A stretch of DNA of 7,605 bases, taken from NCBI GenBank assembly GCA_009778375.1, contig WRJW01000162.1, positions 1 to 7,605 on the forward strand. Direction: 5' to 3'. The notes below the pieces were generated by a model. It worked only from the letters and a program-made list of their open reading frames with translations. It was not told the DNA's origin and ran no database searches. Below, in pieces: positions 1-5,813 of the stretch. Origin of the DNA: Bacteroidota bacterium (lineage in GTDB: Bacteria > Bacteroidota > Bacteroidia > Bacteroidales > UBA932). The first letter of the stretch is position 1, and each line of letters starts with the position of its first letter. Position numbers and translations under genes: made by a program.

Positions 1-882
1 GTAGAGGTGTGGCGCCGCGATCCGGCCATTGCCGAAGCCATGGTAGGAAAGGACAGCGCCAACGTATTGAATTTTACCACCGAAGAGGCAATGGAACATG
101 ATTATTGCGAGGGGAAGGCGCAAAGCATAGAAGAGGTGATCGGTTTGCTTGGGGTAGGGGAATATCGGTTTGAAGCGTATGCCCCGACGGCCTTAGACCG
201 GATCATTGGCTTTTTTCTGCTGCCGCTGATTCAGGGATTGTTGATTATGGTGATCATTGGAGGTATCTATTTTGAATTGCAAACCCCCGGTGTTGGTTTT
301 CCCCTGATTCTTGCCATTACTGCCGCCCTCCTCTACTTTTTACCCCTTTATTTGGAGGGGATTGCCCAATATTGGGAGTTATTGATGGTGATAGCTGGTC
401 TTGCACTCATTTTTGTAGAAATTTTTGTGACGCCCGGATTCGGCTTTTTGGGCATTAGCGGAATCGTCCTTTTTGCTTTGGGCCTGATATTGTCGATGAT
501 CGACAAGAGCGTCTTTAGATTCCCCGGTCCGTTTAACTGGGTTTTGGTGGTAAAACCTATTTCTGTGGTAACGATTTCGGGATTTTTATCTTTGGCGGGG
601 CTGCTTTGGATGGTGCACCGTATTTATCCCACCCGCTTCTTTAATGCCGTAGCGCTCAGAACCGAATTGGAGGGGGATAAAGGGTTTGTGGGGGTGCCGG
701 TTGTCGAATCTTCGTTGATCGGAAGCGCTGCCCTTGTTTTTTCCGATTTAAAGCCTGCCGGAAAAGTGCTTTTAGATCATAAGCTGTACGAAGCCAGCGC
801 CGAATTTGGCATGATTGCCAAAGGAGCAGAGGTTAGGGTGGTGCGGATAGAAGGAGGCCGACTTTATTGCGAACAGGCATGA
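1..882 (+). CDS. NfeD-family membrane-bound serine protease (ClpP class), 3' part only
   Basis: This is the C-terminal part of a long-form NfeD (NfeD1b-like) protein; the frame is open from base 1, so the true start lies upstream. Bases 1 to about 150 encode the end of the ClpP/SppA-like protease domain: the segment RDPAIAEAMVGKD followed by NFTTEEAMEHDYCEGKA fits the family pattern of a last helix and 'T.eEA...g..dg.A'. The catalytic Ser and Lys would lie outside the window. Five hydrophobic segments follow, at about 202-276, 295-357, 370-432, 439-501 and 538-612, with a typical PGFGFLGISG turn. A soluble C-terminal OB-like NfeD domain (about 658-876) ends in GAEVRVVRIEGGRLYCEQ. Known family members cleave membrane-protein substrates or assist stomatin/flotillin-type proteins at the inner membrane; that role is inferred here. 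No stomatin gene is visible. The stop codon overlaps the next gene. Confidence 0.9.
   Translation, partial: VEVWRRDPAIAEAMVGKDSANVLNFTTEEAMEHDYCEGKAQSIEEVIGLLGVGEYRFEAYAPTALDRIIGFFLLPLIQGLLIMVIIGGIYFELQTPGVGFPLILAITAALLYFLPLYLEGIAQYWELLMVIAGLALIFVEIFVTPGFGFLGISGIVLFALGLILSMIDKSVFRFPGPFNWVLVVKPISVVTISGFLSLAGLLWMVHRIYPTRFFNAVALRTELEGDKGFVGVPVVESSLIGSAALVFSDLKPAGKVLLDHKLYEASAEFGMIAKGAEVRVVRIEGGRLYCEQA
852..857 (+). promoter_or_regulatory. Shine-Dalgarno-like AGGAGG before the dehydratase-like gene
   Basis: A perfect AGGAGG lies inside the end of the nfeD-like gene. It is 9 bases before an in-frame TTG at 867 but 21 bases before the ATG at 879. If it acts as a ribosome binding site it would favour the TTG start, adding four residues (MRTG). 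Bacteroidota generally rely little on Shine-Dalgarno pairing, and in the nfeD frame the same bases encode part of EGG, so it may be coincidental. Confidence 0.3.
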
Positions 883-1310
883 AGCGAGCGGGCATACTTA
901 TCCCTGTAGAGACCCTGATTCCCCAGCGTCCTCCGATGGTGATGATCGATACTTTGCGCTATTGTGACGCGCAATTTACCCAAACGACGTATACCGTAGC
1001 ATCGAATGGACTCTTTTTCTTCGACCGTAGACTTTCGGCCTCCGGCATCTTGGAGAATATGGCGCAAACCACTGCCGCCCGCATGGGTTATTTAGCGCTG
1101 TACGGCAAAGAGACCAAGGGTGTAGTCCGCAAGGGGGTTATAGGATCTATCCGTAATTTGACGATTAAAGCGCTCCCTGCTGCCGGAGCGGCATTAACCA
1201 CTTCCATACATTTAGTAGAAGAGATGGGCGACATGATTTTGGTAAAATCAAAAGTCGCCTGCCCATCGCAAATCATCGCTACCTGTGAAATGATAGTATC
1301 CTTAATTTAG
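879..1310 (+). CDS. Hotdog-fold 3-hydroxyacyl-ACP dehydratase-like protein
   Basis: A 143-residue protein of the FabZ/ApeP-like hotdog superfamily, as found in many Bacteroidota. The signature LIPQRPPMVMID lies at residues 13-24, and the central-helix motif GILENMAQTTAA at 57-68 corresponds to FabZ 'PGVL.IEAMAQ', placing Glu59 at the position of the catalytic acid. A 'GVIGSIRNLTIKALP' strand at 86-100 and a C-terminal strand ending in CEMIVSLI complete the fold. The substrate is probably an acyl chain on an acyl carrier protein or CoA, in the cytoplasm, but this is not shown. FabZ carries a catalytic His in its HFPG motif; here that stretch is FFFDRRLSASG, and the only His (111) lies elsewhere, so dehydratase activity is uncertain. 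The ATG overlaps the nfeD stop as ATGA, which suggests translational coupling. A TTG at 867 is the alternative start. No ketosynthase or carrier-protein gene is adjacent. Confidence 0.8.
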   Translation: MKRAGILIPVETLIPQRPPMVMIDTLRYCDAQFTQTTYTVASNGLFFFDRRLSASGILENMAQTTAARMGYLALYGKETKGVVRKGVIGSIRNLTIKALPAAGAALTTSIHLVEEMGDMILVKSKVACPSQIIATCEMIVSLI

Positions 1311-1324
1311 CTTACATTTATTAT

Positions 1325-2659
1325 ATGAAATCTTCTCTTCTTATTTTTTTACTCCTCCCTTCCGTAGTGTTGGGGCAGGTGATCGATAACCGGGACGCCT
1401 CCATAAGTCGGGCCGTACAGGCTATTTCTGTGTCAAACATGAAGCAAACGGTGGACGATTTAGTGCGGTTTAACACCCGCAATAACCTCAGTTCCCAAAC
1501 AGACCCTAAACAGGGGATTGGGGCTGCCGCTCAATATTTATACAACAGGTTGACCGAATACGCTTATGTCTCCAACGGACGTATGTCCGTAGAAAAAATA
1601 ACCTATAAGGCCACGGCGCCGAGGTCGGAAACCGAACTGGAGTTGGAAAATGTGGTAGCTACGCTTAAAGGTAGCGATGAGCGTGTGATCGCCCTTTTGG
1701 CTCATTACGACAGTCGCGGCGGCAACGGTAACGACGGGGCAGCCTTTGCACCCGGAGCCAATGACGACGGCAGCGGTGTAGCGGCGCTTTTAGAAATAGC
1801 CCGCATATTATCTACTCAAACCCTTGGCGCCACCATCAAACTGATGTTTCTTTCGGGCGAGGAGCATGGATTGTGGGGGGCGCGGCAGATGGCCAAAATA
1901 GCTGCAGAGGAGGGATGGAATCTGATTGCCGTGCTAAATAACGATATGATCGGAAACGCCGAAGGAAGCGAAACGGCTACCCACGACAATACCGTGCTGC
2001 GGGTCTTTTCCGAAGGGATTCCGTTTTCCGAAACGGACGCCCAGCGCCAGCAGCGCATCTATAACGCCGCAGAGAACGACAGTCCCGCCCGACAGTTGGC
2101 GCGCTATGTAAAGGAGTTGGGAGAACGCTATGTGGCAAATATGACTTTGCAGCTCATTTACCGTACCGATCGTTTTGGACGCGGCGGAGACCATACCCCT
2201 TTTTCGCGGGAAGGCTTTGCTGCCGTGCGTCTTACGGAGGTCAACGAAAATTACGACCGCACCCATCAGGATGTAGCCGAGCGGGAAGGAATTCGCTATG
2301 GAGATATGCCTTGGGGCATTGATTGGGAATACCTCCGCAAAAATGCAGGGGTCAATCTGGCATCGGCCTATAATATGGCTTTAGCCCCGTTTATCCCCGA
2401 AAATGTACGGCTATCCAATGCTTCGCGTTTGACCAATGTGGCGGAACTTACGTGGCAAGCGCCGCAGCAGGGCAACAAACCTAAGGGATACTATGTGTTG
2501 TTGCGCCGGACAGATGTTTCGACTTGGGAGCGCAAGATATTTACGGCCGATACCTGTATGGCTCTTCCGTTGAGCAAAGACAACTATTTCTTTGCCGTTC
2601 AAAGCGTAGATGAGGAGGGGCACGAAAGTTTATCCGTTTTTGCTATAGGGGGCAGGTAG
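1325..2659 (+). CDS. Secreted M28-family zinc peptidase with C-terminal FN3-like domain
   Basis: A 444-residue exported metallopeptidase. The first 18 residues form a short signal peptide (MKSSLLIFLLLPSVVLGQ). The M28 di-zinc site is complete: His127 and Asp129 in LLAHYDS, bridging Asp147 in PGANDDGSG, catalytic base Glu179 and ligand Glu180 in LSGEEHG, Asp207 in NNDMIG, and His290 in GGDHTPF. Assignments follow the Aeromonas aminopeptidase pattern. After about residue 355 an FN3-like tail begins (ENVRL...AELTWQAP, then YFFAVQSVDEEGHES), which I recall as usual for Bacteroidota M28 proteins of this length. No Por-type (T9SS) sorting domain or lipobox is visible, so a periplasmic aminopeptidase or dipeptidase role is inferred; the substrate cannot be read from sequence. 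The gene starts 14 bases after the dehydratase-like gene and is probably co-transcribed with it. Its last 17 bases overlap ispG on the opposite strand. Confidence 0.92.
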   Translation: MKSSLLIFLLLPSVVLGQVIDNRDASISRAVQAISVSNMKQTVDDLVRFNTRNNLSSQTDPKQGIGAAAQYLYNRLTEYAYVSNGRMSVEKITYKATAPRSETELELENVVATLKGSDERVIALLAHYDSRGGNGNDGAAFAPGANDDGSGVAALLEIARILSTQTLGATIKLMFLSGEEHGLWGARQMAKIAAEEGWNLIAVLNNDMIGNAEGSETATHDNTVLRVFSEGIPFSETDAQRQQRIYNAAENDSPARQLARYVKELGERYVANMTLQLIYRTDRFGRGGDHTPFSREGFAAVRLTEVNENYDRTHQDVAEREGIRYGDMPWGIDWEYLRKNAGVNLASAYNMALAPFIPENVRLSNASRLTNVAELTWQAPQQGNKPKGYYVLLRRTDVSTWERKIFTADTCMALPLSKDNYFFAVQSVDEEGHESLSVFAIGGR

Positions 2660-3962
2660 GATTTTGATCCTCTGTAATCATCTGTAGTAAGGCCGTTACC
2701 GCTTCTTCCTGAGGAATGGCACGGAGTATGGGCGTTTTTCCTCGATAAAGCGTTATTTTTCCTTTTCCGGCGCCTACAAAGCCGTAATGGGCATCGGCCA
2801 TTTCGCCCGGCCCATTTACAATGCAGCCCATAACGGCAATGGATACTCCCTTTAAATGAGCGGTATGCGCTTTGACATCCTCTAAAGTTTTTTCTATATC
2901 AAAAAGGGTTCGGCCGCAACCCGGGCAGGCAATATATTCGGGTTTGGAAAAACGGCAGCGGGCGGCCTGCAACAAATCGGCGTTAAAATCGGCGGTTTCT
3001 TCTCGACTTAACTTTTTTCCGGCAATTTCGGCTTTCAACAACACTTTGTGAACTGTGCCGTCCAACAAGAAAGGTCCTGCATCGCAGGAAGCGGCAATAG
3101 TGAGGGCTTCAAAGGAGGGAAGTTGGTAAAAATAGGAGCGAGGAGGAGTGGAGGGGAGCGGATGATGGCGCATATAGGCTACCATGGCTTTCCCCACCGG
3201 AATTTCGTTTTCGGGAGGCTCGGTCAAAGAGACCCTGATGGTGTCGCCAATCCCCTCATGCAGCAGGGTGGCCATGGCTACACATCCTTTCATACGTCCT
3301 TCTCGTCCGCTGCCCGCCTCGGTAACGCCCAAATGGAGGGGGTAGGTCATACCTGCCCCTTCCATGGCGGCTGCAAGTTCGCGATAAGCCGCCACCATTA
3401 CACGGGTATTGCTCGACTTCATTGATACCACTACTTGATCAAAATAGGCCTCTTGACACAATTTTAACCACTCTATGGCCAAATAGGACATCCCTTGTGG
3501 CGTATCGCCAAAGCGAGAAAGTGCGTCTGCACCCAAAGATCCGTGGTTAACCCCTATGCGCAAGGCGGTATGGTGGAGTCGGCACACTTCCAATAAGTGT
3601 AAAAACGCTCCCTTTCCCTCTTGAATGCTGTGGGCAAAATTACCGGGGTTAATCCGCACTTTATCGGCGACTACGGCTGCAGCCATGGCCACTTCGGGCA
3701 AAAAATGTACATCGGCCGCCAAAGGCGTATTTATCGCCAATTGACGCAAACGAATTTTAATCGCTCCAAGCGCCTCTACCTCTTTAAGTCCTTGTGTAGT
3801 GAGTCGAATTAAATCAACTCCGGCATTATGCAGGCCTATACACTGGGCCAAGGAAACTTCTACGTCCTGAGTGGCTGTGTTGCACATGCTTTGTACAGAA
3901 ACAGGCGCCCCTCCTCCAAGGGTCAGGGCGCCTGCATATACGGGATGGGTTTTCCTCCTCAT
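2643..3962 (-). CDS. ispG: 4-hydroxy-3-methylbut-2-enyl diphosphate synthase, compact form
   Basis: IspG (GcpE) converts 2-C-methyl-D-erythritol 2,4-cyclodiphosphate to HMBPP in the MEP isoprenoid pathway, in the cytoplasm, using a [4Fe-4S] cluster. The N-terminal TIM barrel (about 10-262) shows VSVQSMCNT, VRINPGNF, LRIGVNHGSLG, LHLGVTEAGSG and EGIGDTIRVSLTEPPENEIPV. The cluster domain (about 330-435) has Cys346 and Cys349 in CPGCGRTLFD, Cys380 in MGCIVNGPGEMADA, and Glu387, matching the three Cys and one Glu of E. coli. Wording such as NHGSL, TEAGSGREGR, CPGCGRTLFD and GEMADAHYGFVGAGKGKI is that of the long Bacteroidetes/plant type, which carries an extra central domain and is about 600 residues or more. 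Here only about 65 residues (263-327) join the two domains. All catalytic residues are present, so I expect it to be active. It is the last gene of the minus-strand block, 32 bases after the small lipoprotein gene. Confidence 0.96.
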   Translation of the reverse strand: MRRKTHPVYAGALTLGGGAPVSVQSMCNTATQDVEVSLAQCIGLHNAGVDLIRLTTQGLKEVEALGAIKIRLRQLAINTPLAADVHFLPEVAMAAAVVADKVRINPGNFAHSIQEGKGAFLHLLEVCRLHHTALRIGVNHGSLGADALSRFGDTPQGMSYLAIEWLKLCQEAYFDQVVVSMKSSNTRVMVAAYRELAAAMEGAGMTYPLHLGVTEAGSGREGRMKGCVAMATLLHEGIGDTIRVSLTEPPENEIPVGKAMVAYMRHHPLPSTPPRSYFYQLPSFEALTIAASCDAGPFLLDGTVHKVLLKAEIAGKKLSREETADFNADLLQAARCRFSKPEYIACPGCGRTLFDIEKTLEDVKAHTAHLKGVSIAVMGCIVNGPGEMADAHYGFVGAGKGKITLYRGKTPILRAIPQEEAVTALLQMITEDQNPTCPL

Positions 3963-3994
3963 ATTGTGGGAGAAGGGTTGGGATAAAAGCGTTC

Positions 3995-4432
3995 TTATTG
4001 AATGAGCTTCTGTAACTCTTCGGAAGCTTTTTGCATCTCCTGCACAGCATCTTTCATTTCGTCGCTGTCAAGCAGTTTTTGCAAGTTAAGATCTTCTAAC
4101 TGTACTTTTAGCGAGTCTGCCGCAGTATGGAGCGCAGCTTCGCCCGCCACAAGGGCATAGCGCAACATGACGGCGGAGATTTTCATTTTTTTCATAACTC
4201 CGACCTGATCGCTTTCTAAGGCTTCGGTCAAAATCTTGGCAGCCTCTTCCAGATCTGTGCCTAACTCTTTCCAATCGGCTTCAGTCATCGAAGTTTTGTT
4301 TTTCTCGACTTTGTCCATAGCTTTTTCGATCCGCGAGAGGGCTGTATCAACCGAGCCTCCTTTACCGCCGCAGGAAACAACTCCAAAAGCTATGGCTAAA
4401 GCCACAGTGATGATTTTGAAATGTGTATTCAT
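3995..4432 (-). CDS. Small helical lipoprotein of unknown function
   Basis: A 145-residue protein I cannot name with confidence. A lipoprotein signal peptide is clear: Lys6, a hydrophobic core (IITVALAIAFGVV), and a lipobox ending at Cys21 (GVVSC), followed by a Gly-rich GGKGGS linker. The mature part is almost wholly charged, amphipathic helix with Leu, Ala, Glu and Lys at heptad-like spacing (about 29-72, 77-105 and 106-145), suggesting a helical bundle or coiled coil. The segment SMTEADWKEL at 48-57 resembles small Bacteroidota lipoproteins with helical domains of unknown function (possibly the DUF6565 type), but this is recollection only. No acidic surface-export signal follows the Cys, so it is probably anchored in the membrane facing the periplasm. 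It starts 20 bases after the Yip1-like gene stops and is followed 32 bases later by ispG, so it is likely co-transcribed with both. Confidence 0.8.
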   Translation of the reverse strand: MNTHFKIITVALAIAFGVVSCGGKGGSVDTALSRIEKAMDKVEKNKTSMTEADWKELGTDLEEAAKILTEALESDQVGVMKKMKISAVMLRYALVAGEAALHTAADSLKVQLEDLNLQKLLDSDEMKDAVQEMQKASEELQKLIQ

Positions 4433-4452
4433 AGTTTTCTATTTTGACGAAA

Positions 4453-5037
4453 TTAGAAGCTAAAAGCGGTGCTGCTTAAAAGAACGGCGCCCAGAACTAA
4501 GGATAATACAAAGAATGCGGCTAACATGACCAATAAACTAACCACAAAGTAGGAGGTTTGCTTTTCGGAAGGTGTTTTCATCATCGGTGCCAGGCCAATG
4601 TAGAGCAGGTATAGACTGTAAATACTGGCTAAACTTGCCAATATACCAAGCGGATGATAAAAATAAAAGATACCTCCGACAAAAGCGGGCGTATAAGCGT
4701 ACGCTACTAAGGAAAACGCCTTGTCAAAATTCTTTTGGGAGCCAAAGTTTGCCGCCAAAAGATCGATAACCAATGCGGTGAGGTAAACGCCGCCTACCAT
4801 AGTGATATACTGAATAATAGCATGCCTGATTCCCAGACCGATGGAGGCAAAGTGGAATCCGAGCACGTTATATCCGATGATTCCGTAGCCGATAAAGGAG
4901 GCAATGGCGGGAATTAGTGCCAATAGCGCTACGTATGTGGTTAATACCTTTACGTGGGAGGTATTTTCCCCGTCAATGACCGGCCATTCTGTTTTGGGGC
5001 TGATCAGTACATTTTTAACTCTGTCAATGATGTTCAT
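4453..5037 (-). CDS. Yip1-family integral membrane protein
   Basis: A 194-residue inner-membrane protein matching the bacterial Yip1 domain layout. A short cytoplasmic N-terminus with IDRVKNVLISPKTEWPVI (residues 3-20) is the typical lead-in ('r....li.P...w..i'). Five hydrophobic segments follow at about 31-56, 70-95, 107-127, 129-150 and 162-190. The characteristic VAYAYTPAFVGGI at 111-123 matches the conserved 'Y.Y.P' motif of the family, and MMKTPSEKQT forms the loop before the last helix. Bacterial members have no settled function; the eukaryotic relatives act in vesicle trafficking, which should not be transferred. A candidate promoter box lies about 37 bases before the start, so this gene may begin a transcript that also carries the small lipoprotein and ispG. 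Confidence 0.85.
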   Translation of the reverse strand: MNIIDRVKNVLISPKTEWPVIDGENTSHVKVLTTYVALLALIPAIASFIGYGIIGYNVLGFHFASIGLGIRHAIIQYITMVGGVYLTALVIDLLAANFGSQKNFDKAFSLVAYAYTPAFVGGIFYFYHPLGILASLASIYSLYLLYIGLAPMMKTPSEKQTSYFVVSLLVMLAAFFVLSLVLGAVLLSSTAFSF

Positions 5038-5073
5038 AGTTTTTAAAAAGTAGATTGATTAATAATTGGTGTG

Positions 5074-5081
5074 CAAATTTA
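5074..5081 (-). promoter_or_regulatory. Candidate Bacteroidetes -7 promoter box (TAAATTTG)
   Basis: Read on the minus strand, TAAATTTG matches the Bacteroidetes housekeeping consensus TAnnTTTG exactly. It lies in the 62-base gap between the barrel gene and the Yip1-like gene, the largest gap in the window, and would give a leader of roughly 30 bases before the ATG at 5037. I see no TTTG-type -33 box at the usual distance upstream: the spacer region holds a run of T instead. Because the motif is short and the region is AT-rich, chance occurrence is possible. Confidence 0.4.
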
Positions 5082-5099
5082 GGAAAAAAAGTTTAATGT

Positions 5100-5813
5100 T
5101 TATTTGGAGAGTTGAAAAAACAAGGCCATGGAAAAAATAAGTTGATGGGGATAGGAGTAGACGTAATAGAGGTTGCTATCCTTTTTGGGATTATAGAGCG
5201 CAGATAGGGAGTATTGATAGTTACATTCCAATTGGATCTCAAAGGGAGTCATTTTAAATGCCAAACCGCCGCCTCCAATAAATCCAAAATCGGCGCGTCT
5301 ATCGTAACAATCAAAAATAAGACTTTTTTTGGTGATGTTTTCAAAAGGATTCAATGGATTTTCTGCCTTTTGAAAGTTGGCGCTCAGGCGATAACCGGCA
5401 AAGGCTCCCACATTCAGCAACAGGCGCATCTTCCAAAAATCGATGTGAAATTGAGAAATCAGGGGTACCTCTACCACACGGTAACGGGTAATCTCCTGAT
5501 AATCAGGATAGGCAGGATATGTCTCCACAAATCCCTGCTCGGCATAATTAATGCCTGTCTGGATGCCAAAGAAGTGGCTTAACCCCCACATACTATGGTA
5601 ATAAGTATAGAGCAGAGAAAAATTAATGGGCGTACCTGTATTTTTTTCGGTATTAGAAAATTGAACGTCTAAACCGGAGAGGGCATATCCTCCGCGCAAC
5701 CCTACCAAATGCTGGGCCTTAGCAGAAAAAGCACAGCATAGAGATAAGATTATAAATAGTTTGATAGCTTTTTTATCTGGAAGTTTTGGGAGGAATGGCA
5801 GGCGCAACATCAT
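5100..5813 (-). CDS. Outer-membrane beta-barrel protein (PorT-like)
   Basis: An exported barrel protein of about 237 residues. Alternating aromatic/hydrophobic and polar strands run throughout, beginning with VGLRGGYALSGLDVQF and including FGIQTGINYAEQGFVE, YRVVEVPLISQFHID and LLLNVGAFAGYRL. This is the pattern of the Bacteroidota outer-membrane beta-barrel families (PorT-like, OMP_b-brl_2), and it ends in a strand with aromatic residues (LIFSMALFFQLSK). The signal peptide is KKAIKLFIILSLCCAFSAKA, cleaved before Gln34. Three starts are possible: ATG at 5837, 5813 or 5810. I chose 5813 because it gives a shorter region before the hydrophobic core and a smaller overlap with the preceding gene, but even so the n-region is long. 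The function is unknown: PorT itself serves type IX secretion, but this wider family is large and functionally mixed. It overlaps the upstream lipoprotein gene, so the two are probably translated from one message. Confidence 0.85.
   Translation of the reverse strand: MMLRLPFLPKLPDKKAIKLFIILSLCCAFSAKAQHLVGLRGGYALSGLDVQFSNTEKNTGTPINFSLLYTYYHSMWGLSHFFGIQTGINYAEQGFVETYPAYPDYQEITRYRVVEVPLISQFHIDFWKMRLLLNVGAFAGYRLSANFQKAENPLNPFENITKKSLIFDCYDRRADFGFIGGGGLAFKMTPFEIQLECNYQYSLSALYNPKKDSNLYYVYSYPHQLIFSMALFFQLSK

Noticed and set aside
1313..1320. TACATTTA before the M28 gene as a -7 promoter box
   Set aside because: It misses the final G of the consensus and lies 4 bases from the ATG, too close for a normal leader; co-transcription with the upstream gene is more likely.
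1934..2266. 110-codon open frame on the minus strand inside the M28 gene
   Set aside because: It is antisense to the zinc-ligand region of M28, has no recognisable domain, and is explained as a shadow frame.
3048..3425. 125-codon open frame on the plus strand opposite ispG
   Set aside because: It lies entirely antisense to strongly conserved ispG coding sequence and its translation resembles no protein I recognise.
3968..3982. G-run cluster upstream of ispG as a G-quadruplex
   Set aside because: Only three GGG runs are present, one short of the four needed.
4448..4455. TAATTTCG on the minus strand before the small lipoprotein gene as a -7 box
   Set aside because: It has one mismatch in the TTTG core and overlaps the stop of the Yip1-like gene; too weak to list.
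5082..5100. Possible rho-independent terminator after the barrel gene (T run on the minus strand)
   Set aside because: The T run has no GC-rich inverted repeat before it.
5495..5507. Perfect 6-base palindrome CCTGAT-A-ATCAGG
   Set aside because: It lies inside the barrel gene where it encodes ordinary residues (YPDYQ), has a one-base centre, and is not followed by a T run; chance is the simplest explanation.
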